NCBI GenBank assembly: GCA_029865665.1
Contig: JARXAV010000060.1
Coordinates: 1-31,215 of the forward strand
From: Flectobacillus sp.
GTDB taxonomy: Bacteria; Bacteroidota; Bacteroidia; Cytophagales; Spirosomataceae
Length of the DNA: 31,215 nucleotides
Reading direction: 5' to 3'
Of this stretch, positions 17,016 to 24,468 are shown in pieces (position 1 is the stretch's first letter; every line of letters starts with the position of its first letter). The position numbers and the translations under genes were made by a program. Under the pieces are notes generated by a model. That model saw nothing but the letters and a program-made list of their open reading frames with translations. It was not told where the DNA came from and did no database searches.

Positions 17016-17570
17016 TTACTTCTTAGAATTAGCGAAAGGCATTCCTAATTGTTGTAACAAAGCATACGCCTCTTGGTCAGTATTTGCAGTTGTTACGAAC
17101 GTAATATCCATACCTGAAATTTTATTCACTTTTTCGATTGAAATTTCAGGGAAAATGATTTGCTCTTTCACACCTAATGTGTAGTTACCACGACCGTCAA
17201 ATCCTTTATCAGAAATACCTTTGAAGTCACGTACACGTGGAAGTGAAACAGTTGTCAAACGATCAAGAAATTCGTACATCTTTTGTCCACGAAGCGTTAC
17301 TTTCACACCAATTGGCATATTTTCACGCAACTTGAAGTTTGAGATTGCTTTCTTTGACATAGTAGCAACCGCTTTTTGACCTGAGATGATTGTTAATTCC
17401 TCAACACCAGCATCAATCAATTTCTTATCAGCTACAGCAGCTCCGATACCTTTGTTGATTACGATTTTTGTAACCTTAGGCACTTGCATTACTGATTTGT
17501 ATGCAAATTTTTCCTTTAAAGCAGGAACAATTTCATTAACGTATTTGTCTCTTAATCTTGTAGTATTCAT
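17016..17570 (-). CDS. rplE: 50S ribosomal protein L5
   Basis: A 184-aa 5S-rRNA- and P-tRNA-contacting protein: [73 protein letters not shown] and the late [20 protein letters not shown]. Normal length. The leader carries the second copy of the 17-nt hairpin motif also found before rplR. Confidence 0.99.
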   Translation of the reverse strand: MNTTRLRDKYVNEIVPALKEKFAYKSVMQVPKVTKIVINKGIGAAVADKKLIDAGVEELTIISGQKAVATMSKKAISNFKLRENMPIGVKVTLRGQKMYEFLDRLTTVSLPRVRDFKGISDKGFDGRGNYTLGVKEQIIFPEISIEKVNKISGMDITFVTTANTDQEAYALLQQLGMPFANSKK

Positions 17571-17586
17571 TAGTATGAAACTTTAT

Positions 17587-17603
17587 GTGGATTTCCGACC
17601 CAC
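17587..17603 (-). promoter_or_regulatory. 17-nt hairpin motif ahead of rplE (copy 2)
   Basis: On the minus strand the sequence is GTGGGTCGGAAATCCAC, identical to the rplR copy at 16 of 17 positions. It ends 16 bases before the rplE ATG. The single difference lies in the predicted loop, so the stem is unchanged. A second small hairpin, CACAGAAT/ATTCTGTG (17609-17626), lies just upstream. Confidence 0.5.
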
Positions 17604-17637
17604 TTTTCCACAGAATAAATTCTGTGTTCATTGATTA

Positions 17638-17970
17638 TTAAATAAATTTACCTGATGCTTTAGAAAAACGTTGTAATTTACCGTTTTCGTTAAGCTTACG
17701 TCCTGTACGAACAGGTTTTCCATTTTCAAGAATAGCGATATTCGAGATATGGATTGAACCTTCAGTTTTGATGATTCCACCTTGTGGGTTAGCTGCACTT
17801 GGCTTAACATGTTTTGTTACCATGTTTAATCCTTCTACAACTGCACGAGATTTCTCAACTAAAACCTTTTTAATTACGCCTGTCTGACCTTTAGCGTTTC
17901 CAGCGATAACCATAACAGTATCACCAGTTTTGATGTGCAACTTTTGTTGCTTATTAAACTTTCTTTCCAT
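17638..17970 (-). CDS. rplX: 50S ribosomal protein L24
   Basis: A 110-aa assembly initiator of the 50S subunit with a KOW motif: KLHIKTGDTVMVIAGNAKGQ then TGVIKKVLVEKSRAVVEGLN, and HVKPSAANPQGGIIKTEGSI followed by HISNIAIL. The end is basic (KLQRFSKASGKFI). It begins 15 bp after rplN. Confidence 0.99.
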   Translation of the reverse strand: MERKFNKQQKLHIKTGDTVMVIAGNAKGQTGVIKKVLVEKSRAVVEGLNMVTKHVKPSAANPQGGIIKTEGSIHISNIAILENGKPVRTGRKLNENGKLQRFSKASGKFI

Positions 17971-17985
17971 GATGATTATGTATGA

Positions 17986-18354
17986 TTAAAGTACCTCTGG
18001 AGCTAATGAAACGATTTTCATGAAACCTGCATCACGTAATTCACGTGCTACTGGACCGAAAATACGAGTACCACGTGGCTCGTCATTGTTATTCAACAAT
18101 ACTACTGCATTGTCTTCAAAACGAATATATGAACCATCTTTACGACGGATTTCCTTTTTAGTTCTTACGACTACGGCTTTAGAAACCGTACCTTTTTTCA
18201 TATTTGATGAAGATAGTGCTGATTTAACAGTTACTACCACTTTATCACCAATTGAAGCGTATCTTTTACCTGTACCGCCTAAAACACGGATAACAAGGAC
18301 TTCCTTTGCTCCTGAATTATCAGCTACGCCAGATCTTGATTCTTGTTGTAACAT
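17986..18354 (-). CDS. rplN: 50S ribosomal protein L14
   Basis: A 122-aa subunit-interface protein and silencing-factor target: [80 protein letters not shown] and [20 protein letters not shown]. It shows every family landmark at usual spacing. Confidence 0.99.
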   Translation of the reverse strand: MLQQESRSGVADNSGAKEVLVIRVLGGTGKRYASIGDKVVVTVKSALSSSNMKKGTVSKAVVVRTKKEIRRKDGSYIRFEDNAVVLLNNNDEPRGTRIFGPVARELRDAGFMKIVSLAPEVL

Positions 18355-18427
18355 CTTCTGATTAGAATATTTTAATTACGAAATATTTAACTTCTTTGAT
18401 TTAACTTTGATAACCGACGAGAAGAGA

Positions 18428-18682
18428 TTATTTCGCTTTTTCGATAACTTCAACTAATCTCCAACGTTTGTTCTTCGACAAAGGACGGGTTTCCATTACC
18501 TTCACTGTATCGCCGATTCCACATTCATTTTTCTCATCGTGAGCCATTACTTTAGAAGTTTTCTTCATAAACTTACCATAAAGTGGATGCTTCACTTTTC
18601 TTTCTACGGCCACGGTAATAGACTTATCCATCTTATTACTTACTACACGGCCAACCCTTACTTTTCTTAGATTTCTTTCCAT
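18428..18682 (-). CDS. rpsQ: 30S ribosomal protein S17
   Basis: An 84-aa OB-fold protein: [58 protein letters not shown] and [13 protein letters not shown]. The frame stays open 13 codons further up, with an Asn-rich stretch coded by CAA/AAC repeats. The family start matches the ATG at 18682, so I use that; the longer start at 18721 is less likely. Confidence 0.97.
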   Translation of the reverse strand: MERNLRKVRVGRVVSNKMDKSITVAVERKVKHPLYGKFMKKTSKVMAHDEKNECGIGDTVKVMETRPLSKNKRWRLVEVIEKAK

Positions 18683-18783
18683 CGTTGGATTGTTGTTGTT
18701 GTTTTGTTCGATTGTTCTCAAGCTATATCTTGATGAGAACTGTGAGTTTAAAATAATGATTGTGAATTAAATTTCAACAAAAA

Positions 18784-18969
18784 TTATTTTGCTGCATTAA
18801 TTGCAGTTGCCAAACGAGCGATTACCTTACGAGCTTCACGCAAACGTAGTGGGTTTTCGATCGGAGAAATAGCATGAGCGAATTTCAAACGAGCTAAAGC
18901 TTCTGTTTCAGCAACTAGAGCATTTTGTAATTCTTCTACGCTTAATTTTTTAATTTCTGCGTTTTTCAT
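18784..18969 (-). CDS. rpmC: 50S ribosomal protein L29
   Basis: A 61-aa all-helical protein at the polypeptide exit, part of the docking site for SRP and trigger factor. MKNAEIKKLSVEELQNALVA opens helix 1. ETEALARLKFAHAISPIENP then leads to LRLREARKVIARLATAI. Normal length and position between rplP and rpsQ. Confidence 0.98.
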   Translation of the reverse strand: MKNAEIKKLSVEELQNALVAETEALARLKFAHAISPIENPLRLREARKVIARLATAINAAK

Positions 18970-19010
18970 CTTTATTGAGTCTTAAAAAGTATATGAACAA
19001 ATGAGCTGAT

Positions 19011-19045
19011 AGTTTATGAGTACTATCACTAGTTACTCATAAACT
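19011..19045 (-). repeat. Perfect 12-bp hairpin between rplP and rpmC
   Basis: AGTTTATGAGTA (19011-19022) pairs with TACTCATAAACT (19034-19045) across an 11-nt loop. ATGAG/CTCAT words recur on both sides. No T-run follows on the minus strand. Confidence 0.45.
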
Positions 19046-19068
19046 TTAAAACTCATACACTCAATGCC

Positions 19069-19488
19069 TTATTCTTGATAATCTCTACGAACTACAAATG
19101 TAGTACGAACTGGAAGTTTTTGTGCAGCTAAACGAAGAGCTTCTTGAGCAATTTCTAAAGGAACACCCGCAGATTCAAATAAAATTGTACCTGGTTTGAT
19201 ATTTGCCACCCAGTATTCTGGAGCACCTTTACCTTTACCCATACGTACTTCAGCTGGCTTCTTTGTGATTGGTTTGTCTGGGAAAATACGAATCCAAACT
19301 TGACCTTCACGTTTCATAGCACGAGTAACTGAGATACGAGCTGCTTCGATTTGACGAGCAGTGATTCGTCCTGGCTCCAGAGATTTGATAGCGAATGTAC
19401 CGAAGTCAATTTCATGACCACGAGTTGCCATTCCTTTCACTCTACCTTTCTGTTGCTTACGGAACTTGGTTCTTCTTGGTTGTAACAT
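19069..19488 (-). CDS. rplP: 50S ribosomal protein L16
   Basis: A 139-aa protein next to the A-site t[63 protein letters not shown] and [20 protein letters not shown] followed by [11 protein letters not shown]. It contains the Arg-rich loop hydroxylated in some bacteria (RMGKGKG region). In order between rpsC and rpmC. Confidence 0.99.
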   Translation of the reverse strand: MLQPRRTKFRKQQKGRVKGMATRGHEIDFGTFAIKSLEPGRITARQIEAARISVTRAMKREGQVWIRIFPDKPITKKPAEVRMGKGKGAPEYWVANIKPGTILFESAGVPLEIAQEALRLAAQKLPVRTTFVVRRDYQE

Positions 19489-19573
19489 TGTCTTAATTAT
19501 GTCTTTTAGTCAATTATCAGCATCAGTTACTATGAGTAGCAACACTGAAACTGAAGCTGACTATTGATTAGAA

Positions 19574-20434
19574 TTATCTCTTTCCGCCTCCTCTGTTGTT
19601 GTTATTACCACCTTGAGGCTTCTTACCTGGTCCGTTAGCTCCTCCAGTGTTGTTGTTACGACGGTTGTCGTTACCACCACGAGAGTTACCACCACGACCA
19701 CCACGACGAGCATTATCTTCGTCACGACCGCCACGTTGGTTGCTAGAACCACGAGAGTCAGCACTTGCTTGTTGAGCAGCAATTCCTGCATTTGGTGAAA
19801 GATCACGTTTTCCGTAAACTTCGCCTTTGAATACCCATACTTTAATACCGATTTTTCCGTAAACAGTTAATGCCTCAGAAATTGCATAATCGATATCAGC
19901 ACGAAGTGTGTGAAGAGGAATTCTACCTTCTTTATATCCTTCAGAACGTGCCATTTCAGCACCACCTAAACGACCAGAAAGTTTCAATTTGATACCTTGA
20001 GCACCTACTCTCATCGCAGAAGCAATTGATTGCTTCATTGCACGACGGAAAGAGATACGAGCTTCAAGTTGTTGAGCGATAGTTTCACCGATCAATTTTG
20101 CATCAATCTCAGGACGTTTGATTTCAAAGATGTTAATTTGAACGTCTTTTCCTGTGATTTTCTTTAACTCTTCTTTAATTTTATCAACTTCTTGACCACC
20201 TTTACCAATTACAACGCCTGGGCGTGCAGTATTGATAGTCAATGTAATACGTCTTAATGTACGTTCAATGATAACCTTAGAGATTGCACCCTTTGGAATA
20301 CGAGCAGCAACGTATTTACGGATTTTGTCATCCTCAACTAGTTTGTCGGCAAAATTCTTTCCACCGTACCAGTTTGAATCCCAACCTCTGACGATACCAA
20401 GTCTAAGACCAACGGGGTTAATTTTCTGTCCCAT
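19574..20434 (-). CDS. rpsC: 30S ribosomal protein S3 with RGG-like C-terminal tail
   Basis: Forms the mRNA entry tunnel together with S4 and S5. The N-terminal KH domain shows [20 protein letters not shown]. The C-terminal domain shows [37 protein letters not shown] and [19 protein letters not shown]. The family normally ends near residue 220. Here about 63 extra residues (224-286) are mostly Gly (18), Asn (13) and Arg (11), with RGG and GGN clusters, so the tail is probably disordered and RNA-binding. The reading frame through the tail is intact. Between rplV and rplP. Confidence 0.98.
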   Translation of the reverse strand: MGQKINPVGLRLGIVRGWDSNWYGGKNFADKLVEDDKIRKYVAARIPKGAISKVIIERTLRRITLTINTARPGVVIGKGGQEVDKIKEELKKITGKDVQINIFEIKRPEIDAKLIGETIAQQLEARISFRRAMKQSIASAMRVGAQGIKLKLSGRLGGAEMARSEGYKEGRIPLHTLRADIDYAISEALTVYGKIGIKVWVFKGEVYGKRDLSPNAGIAAQQASADSRGSSNQRGGRDEDNARRGGRGGNSRGGNDNRRNNNTGGANGPGKKPQGGNNNNRGGGKR

Positions 20435-20461
20435 TTTGTGATATTTAGATGTTTTCTCTAA

Positions 20462-20833
20462 TTATTCTTCTATTGTAACTAATGATGGAGCACTTCCAGC
20501 AGCAACCACAATTGTAATGTGGTTTGAACGCTTCTGGATTCTATATCCACGACCTTGAGGAGCAGGACGCATACGCTTCAAAGAGCTACCGCCATCTACT
20601 GTCACAGTCTTAACGAATAAATCGGCGTCTTCCAATTTAACGTCTTCATTTTTGTTTTGCCAGTTCGCAATTGCTGAGAGTAAAAGTTTCTCAACATATC
20701 TTGCACCAACTTTAGGCTCGTATTTCAAAATACCTAAAGCCTTGTTGACCTTCTGACCTCTAATCATGTCAACCACGATTCTCATTTTCTGAGGGGAAGT
20801 CGGAATATTATTTAGTTTAGCTACTGCTTCCAT
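20462..20833 (-). CDS. rplV: 50S ribosomal protein L22
   Basis: A 123-aa protein whose hairpin lines the exit tunnel: [40 protein letters not shown], the hairpin [20 protein letters not shown] and NHITIVVA. All expected parts are present. The macrolide-relevant hairpin is unremarkable. Confidence 0.99.
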   Translation of the reverse strand: MEAVAKLNNIPTSPQKMRIVVDMIRGQKVNKALGILKYEPKVGARYVEKLLLSAIANWQNKNEDVKLEDADLFVKTVTVDGGSSLKRMRPAPQGRGYRIQKRSNHITIVVAAGSAPSLVTIEE

Positions 20834-20917
20834 TTCTTTAATTATGAATTTTGAATTATGAATATTTGAATTATGAAGTAAGAATTACTCATAATCTATA
20901 ATTCATAACACATAATT
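20834..20917 (-). repeat. Short-word repeats in the rpsS-rplV spacer
   Basis: AATTATGAA occurs three times in the same direction at 20840, 20854 and 20869. Partly complementary words follow (CTCATAATC, TAATTCATAA at 20888-20909), so the spacer can fold back on itself. The same word family appears near 416-433. It may be a dispersed low-complexity repeat. Confidence 0.4.
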
Positions 20918-21196
20918 TTAGCGTTTGCCTTTATCTTTTTTAGCAATGTGACCTCTGAAATTGCGTGTTGGAGCAAATTCACCTAATTTATGACCGACCA
21001 TGTTTTCAGTAACATAAACTGGAATAAACTTGTTGCCGTTATGCACTGCAAACGTGTGACCAACGAAATCAGGAGAAATCATTGAGCGTCTTGACCAAGT
21101 TTTGATTACTGACTTTTTGCCTGAATCATTCATTGCAACCACTTTGTTGTCAAGGCGATAGTCAATATAAGGTCCTTTTTTTAATGAACGTGCCAT
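20918..21196 (-). CDS. rpsS: 30S ribosomal protein S19
   Basis: A 92-aa head protein that pairs with S13: [60 protein letters not shown] and [20 protein letters not shown]. It starts 4 bp after the rplB stop, suggesting coupled translation. Confidence 0.99.
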   Translation of the reverse strand: MARSLKKGPYIDYRLDNKVVAMNDSGKKSVIKTWSRRSMISPDFVGHTFAVHNGNKFIPVYVTENMVGHKLGEFAPTRNFRGHIAKKDKGKR

Positions 21197-21200
21197 CTAT

Positions 21201-22025
21201 CTATTTTTTCTTTCTACTGATGATTAGACGATTTGAATCCTTTTTCTTATCACGGGTTTTCTTACCTTTCGCTAATAAACCATTACGTGAACGAGGGTGA
21301 CCACCTGATGAACGACCTTCACCACCACCCATTGGGTGATCGACTGGGTTCATTACAACACCACGAACTCTTGGACGGCGGCCTAACCAACGGTGGCGAC
21401 CTGCTTTACCTAAGTTTGTGTTCATGTGGTCTGCATTTGATACTGAACCTACTGTTGCTAAACAGTTTGCTAATACCATACGCATTTCGCCTGAAGGTAA
21501 TTTAATGGTAGCATACTTGCTATCACGAGCTAACAACTGAGCGTAAGTACCTGCTGAACGAGCTAACTCTGCTCCACCACGAGGGCGTAATTCGATAGCG
21601 TGAACAATTGTACCTACTGGGATATTCAACAATGGCAATGTGTTTCCAACTTCTGGAGCTGCACTTGCACTTGTGATTACCTTTTGACCTACTGTCAATC
21701 CTGTTGGAGCGATAATGTATGATTTTTCGCCATCAGCATACTCAATAAGAGAGATACGAGCTGTACGGTTTGGATCATATTCGATTGTCAAAACTGTTGC
21801 TTCAACATCAAATTTATCACGATAGAAGTCAATTAAACGATAACGACGTTTGTGACCACCACCGATGTAACGCATAGCACGATGTCCTAAGTTGTTACGT
21901 CCACCAGTTCTTTTAATTGGAGCCAACAACGGCTTGTACGGTTTTGAGGTTGTGATTTCCTCAAAAGTAGGTGCAATACGTTGACGTTGACCCGGAGATG
22001 TTGGTTTTAATTTTCTAACTGCCAT
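21201..22025 (-). CDS. rplB: 50S ribosomal protein L2
   Basis: A 274-aa essential protein near the peptidyl-transferase centre: [80 protein letters not shown] and the C-terminal [20 protein letters not shown], which includes the conserved HPMGGGEG loop. Normal length. Confidence 0.99.
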   Translation of the reverse strand: MAVRKLKPTSPGQRQRIAPTFEEITTSKPYKPLLAPIKRTGGRNNLGHRAMRYIGGGHKRRYRLIDFYRDKFDVEATVLTIEYDPNRTARISLIEYADGEKSYIIAPTGLTVGQKVITSASAAPEVGNTLPLLNIPVGTIVHAIELRPRGGAELARSAGTYAQLLARDSKYATIKLPSGEMRMVLANCLATVGSVSNADHMNTNLGKAGRHRWLGRRPRVRGVVMNPVDHPMGGGEGRSSGGHPRSRNGLLAKGKKTRDKKKDSNRLIISRKKK

Positions 22026-22081
22026 TTTGCTTTGTTGTTCAATTTATCGGGATGAACTCCCATACATATTAATCTGAAATA

Positions 22082-22107
22082 TATTCTAACAAGGCTTGTT
22101 AAGAATA
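22082..22107 (-). repeat. Imperfect palindrome between rplW and rplB
   Basis: TATTCTAACAAG and CTTGTTAAGAATA are complementary with one extra base on one side, arranged around a single central G. As RNA it makes a tight stem-loop. It lies about 17 bp past the rplW stop. Confidence 0.35.
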
Positions 22108-22123
22108 GAACTTCAAATTGAAA

Positions 22124-22411
22124 TTAGATTCCTTCATAGAAATCGATTACTTCGCCTTTAGCAACAGTAACGATCGCTTTCTTAAACGTTGAAGTGTAAC
22201 CAGAAGTAACTTTCGTTCTTGTACTTCTTGATTTTTTCTTACCGAACTGACGAAGCGTATTAACAGAAGCCACTTCAACACCGTACATTTTTTTCACTTC
22301 TTTAGCGATTTCTACTTTGTTCGCTTTGTTAGCTACTTCAAATACGTATTGACCGCCTTTCTGCAAATCCTGAGTTTTCTCAGTAAGAATTGGTCTTTTA
22401 ATAATGCTCAT
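22124..22411 (-). CDS. rplW: 50S ribosomal protein L23
   Basis: A 95-aa exit-site protein that docks trigger factor and SRP: MSIIKRPILTEKTQDLQKGG, YVFEVANKANKVEIAKEVKK, MYGVEVASVNTLR and a basic loop GKKKSRSTRTKV, ending KAIVTVAKGEVIDFYEGI. A six-codon frame (MNLIRK) in its leader overlaps the ATG; this is probably incidental. Confidence 0.99.
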   Translation of the reverse strand: MSIIKRPILTEKTQDLQKGGQYVFEVANKANKVEIAKEVKKMYGVEVASVNTLRQFGKKKSRSTRTKVTSGYTSTFKKAIVTVAKGEVIDFYEGI

Positions 22412-22448
22412 TTCCTTATTAAGTTCATTGTCCCTGATTTAACAGAGA

Positions 22449-23078
22449 CTATTTACTGAAAGATGATTCGATTTTAGCAACTGCACCTTCAGCAATAAGA
22501 AGACGTGTTGCATTTACTAAGTCATAAGTATTTACATCTGCCGCTGTAGTAACTTGTACTTTATCCAAATTACGTCCTGACAAGTAAACATTTTTATCTT
22601 CTTCTGAAAGGATAAACAATGCTTTTGTGCCTGCTAATGACAATGCATTGATTACTTCTAGGAAAGATTTAGTTTTTGGAGCGTCGAATGTGAAGTTTTC
22701 AAGAACTGAAACTGCACCTTCTTGAGCTTTTGCAGCAAATGCTGACTGACGTGCCAATGATTTAACTTTCTTGTTCAATTTGAATGAATAGTCACGTGGT
22801 ACTGGACCAAATACACGACCACCACCTCTGAACAATGGAGATTTCATTGAACCCGCACGAGCACCACCTGTACCCTTTTGACGCTTCAATTTGCGAGTTG
22901 TACGAGCGATTTCTGCTCTTTGTTTCGCTTTGTGAGTTCCTTGACGTTGGTTAGCCAAGTACTGCTTCACATCTAACCAAACTACGTGCTCGTTTGGCTC
23001 GATTCCAAAGATTTCGTCAGAAAGTACCACTTTCTTTCCTGAATCTTTGCCTTGTATAGTTAAAACTGATAATTCCAT
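22449..23078 (-). CDS. rplD: 50S ribosomal protein L4
   Basis: A tunnel protein of 209 aa counted from MELSVLTIQGKDSG. Landmarks are HVVWLDVKQYLANQRQGTH, the tunnel loop RQKGTGGARAGSMKSPLFRG then GGRVFGPVPRDYSFKLNKKV, and ALSLAGTKALFILSEEDKN. The frame extends ten codons upstream to 23108 (MSNFQIRKKQ), but those residues do not look like L4. In Escherichia coli L4 represses the S10 operon; conservation of that circuit here is unproven. Confidence 0.97.
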   Translation of the reverse strand: MELSVLTIQGKDSGKKVVLSDEIFGIEPNEHVVWLDVKQYLANQRQGTHKAKQRAEIARTTRKLKRQKGTGGARAGSMKSPLFRGGGRVFGPVPRDYSFKLNKKVKSLARQSAFAAKAQEGAVSVLENFTFDAPKTKSFLEVINALSLAGTKALFILSEEDKNVYLSGRNLDKVQVTTAADVNTYDLVNATRLLIAEGAVAKIESSFSK

Positions 23079-23089
23079 TTGTTTCTTTC

Positions 23090-23176
23090 TAATTTGAAAA
23101 TTCGACAATTTGAAAATCTAATATTTTTATTGATGATGTTTACCCTAAGGCATCGCATCTTCAAATTTTCAAATTA
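23090..23176 (-). repeat. Wide inverted repeat in the rplC-rplD spacer
   Basis: A 16-bp arm at 23090-23105 (TAATTTGAAAATTCGA) is the complement of 23161-23176 with one mismatch. A further partial copy (AATTTGAAAA) lies at 23108-23117. Together they would close a 55-nt loop covering nearly the whole spacer. The word AATTTGAAAAT is repeated, as in other spacers of this cluster. Confidence 0.4.
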
Positions 23177-23179
23177 AGA

Positions 23180-23797
23180 CTATTTTTCAAGAATAATGTA
23201 AGAGTTTTTAGCTCCAGGTACTGAACCTGATACTACGATAAGGTTTTTGTCAGTATAAACTTTCAATACTTGTAAGTTTTGAACTTTTACACGATTTCCA
23301 CCTGTACGACCAGCCATACGAAGACCTTTGAATACACGAGATGGGAATGAACAAGCACCAATTGAACCTGGGTGACGACCTCTGTTGTGCTGACCGTGAG
23401 TTTGACCTCCAACACCACCAAATCCGTGACGCTTAACTACCCCTTGGAAACCTTTACCTTTTGAAGTACCAATTGCATCTACGAAGTCGCCTTCTGCAAA
23501 TAACTCTACTGATACTGAATCACCAAGTGCAAGTGGTTGTTCGAATGATTTGAACTCTACCAATTTCTTCTTTGGTGTTGTTCCTGCTTTTTTGAAGTGA
23601 CCTAAAAGAGGTTGCGTTGTGTGCTTCTCTTTTTTCTCGCCATAGCCTAATTGAACAGCGCTATAACCTTCTTTTTCTACTGTTTTCACTTGTGTTACCA
23701 CACAAGGACCGGCTTCGATTAGCGTACAAGGAACGGCTGTACCGTCTGCGTTGTAGAGGCTAGTCATACCGATTTTTTTTCCGATAATTCCAGACAT
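23180..23797 (-). CDS. rplC: 50S ribosomal protein L3
   Basis: A 205-aa early-assembly protein: [79 protein letters not shown] and [18 protein letters not shown]. It is the first gene of this cluster. rpsJ, which usually precedes it, is absent and the 671 bp upstream contain no ribosomal gene. Its leader is about 83 nt and starts with a palindrome. Confidence 0.99.
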   Translation of the reverse strand: MSGIIGKKIGMTSLYNADGTAVPCTLIEAGPCVVTQVKTVEKEGYSAVQLGYGEKKEKHTTQPLLGHFKKAGTTPKKKLVEFKSFEQPLALGDSVSVELFAEGDFVDAIGTSKGKGFQGVVKRHGFGGVGGQTHGQHNRGRHPGSIGACSFPSRVFKGLRMAGRTGGNRVKVQNLQVLKVYTDKNLIVVSGSVPGAKNSYIILEK

Positions 23798-23858
23798 TTT
23801 ATTGGGAATAAAACGTTAAAAGATAAAATAAAAAACTTATTTTCAGCGAGTTACGATC

Positions 23859-23874
23859 TTGTGAAATTTCACAA
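23859..23874 (-). promoter_or_regulatory. Perfect 16-bp palindrome in the rplC leader
   Basis: TTGTGAAATTTCACAA is a perfect palindrome lying roughly at +8 to +23 of the predicted rplC transcript. Flanking TTACG (23851-23855) and CGTAA (23875-23879) extend the pairing past a 3-nt bulge. The half-site TTGTGA/TCACAA resembles CRP/FNR-family operators but with a 4-bp centre. It may be a DNA operator or a 5'-end RNA hairpin. Confidence 0.45.
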
Positions 23875-23888
23875 CGTAAAACGGACTG

Positions 23889-23920
23889 CAAAGGTCGTGA
23901 TTTTATTTTGTACAAGCAAA
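23889..23920 (-). promoter_or_regulatory. Predicted main promoter of the rplC-rplQ cluster
   Basis: Minus strand: TTTG (23917-23920), 20 bp, GACCTTTG (23889-23896), one mismatch to TAnnTTTG. It is followed by CAGTCC, a sequence also found just after the upstream promoter at 24219-24226. Transcription should begin near 23882. Confidence 0.55.
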
Positions 23921-23981
23921 AAAACGCACAAAAATATTCACGCACTCAAGATATTAGCGACAGAAAAATTGAAATAGAAAG

Positions 23982-24164
23982 CGACAAGAAAGGTAGGGTC
24001 AGACGGAACGCCTGAGGAAACGAGTCTTGTGTAGCTTAATACTCAACTTTACAACCTGGGCATTCAGTGAAGTAAGCCAGTATCAGTTCTGACACTTTTG
24101 CAGTTGACCTGCGGGTAATAATTCAGACGTTCTTTAAATAAATACTTTTTAGATTTTCTTGTCG
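23982..24164 (-). ncRNA. Candidate structured RNA, 6S-like architecture
   Basis: No ORF covers this stretch, which is visibly more GC-rich than nearby spacers. On the minus strand a 10-bp closing stem (CGACAAGAAA at 24164-24155 with 23991-23982) is followed inward by a second 10-bp stem. That stem is GAACGUCUGA (24132-24123) with UCAGGCGUUC (24015-24006). Next come a wide open region, a UCAACU/AGUUGA stem (24107-24102 with 24048-24043) and an apical CUGG/CCAG hairpin. The second stem is complete only on the minus strand, where it has a G-U pair; the plus strand would have A-C. A near-consensus promoter lies upstream and the 3' side is T-rich. Length and shape fit 6S RNA, but I recognise no conserved sequence. 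A long leader of the ribosomal operon is the alternative. Confidence 0.4.
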
Positions 24165-24218
24165 AGTTCTGCCAACCCGTTACAAGAATATAGAAAATGA
24201 ACCTTCTGAATTGGACTG

Positions 24219-24248
24219 CAAAAATACGGCATTCTTTTTGAATTACAA
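24219..24248 (-). promoter_or_regulatory. Near-consensus promoter with no ORF behind it
   Basis: Minus strand: TTG (24246-24248), 19 bp, TATTTTTG (24219-24226), an exact TAnnTTTG at ideal spacing. It is followed by CAGTCC as at the rplC promoter. It points into the candidate RNA at 23982-24164. Transcription would start near 24212, about 415 nt before the rplC start codon. Confidence 0.6.
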
Positions 24249-24405
24249 TGAGTTATGCGAAAAAATTTTAAAATAATTTAACATACTTTCTTAGAGACGA
24301 ATGAGAAGGGATTTTTGCAAGACTCTTGTAGTGGTTACGTCCACTCAATCTGCTTTTTATCCAATTTGCTTTTCTATTGCCTAAATCGTACAATGCCTAA
24401 TTTTA

Positions 24406-24432
24406 TTGCTTTCATAAACATTCGTATCTTTG
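24406..24432 (+). promoter_or_regulatory. Possible promoter of the glycosyltransferase gene
   Basis: Plus strand: TATCTTTG (24425-24432) matches TAnnTTTG exactly, 36 bases before the ATG at 24469. The nearest TTG (24406-24408) is 16 bp upstream, a little close. A small AGTGG/CCACT hairpin lies further up near 24332-24346. Confidence 0.45.
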
Positions 24433-24468
24433 CTATCTCAAACAAATTCATGTTAATCCCCCTTTTAA

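Noticed and set aside
19561..19806. Frames of Val/Thr repeats overlapping the rpsC tail on both strands
   Set aside because: They are produced by the repetitive GGN/RGG codons of the S3 tail and have no independent support.
23940..24215. RNase P RNA, tmRNA or SRP RNA as the identity of the structured spacer
   Set aside because: I looked for the RNase P core GAGGAAAGTCC/ACAGAAA, the SRP GGAAG-AGCAG loop and the tmRNA tag and CCA end; none is present on either strand.
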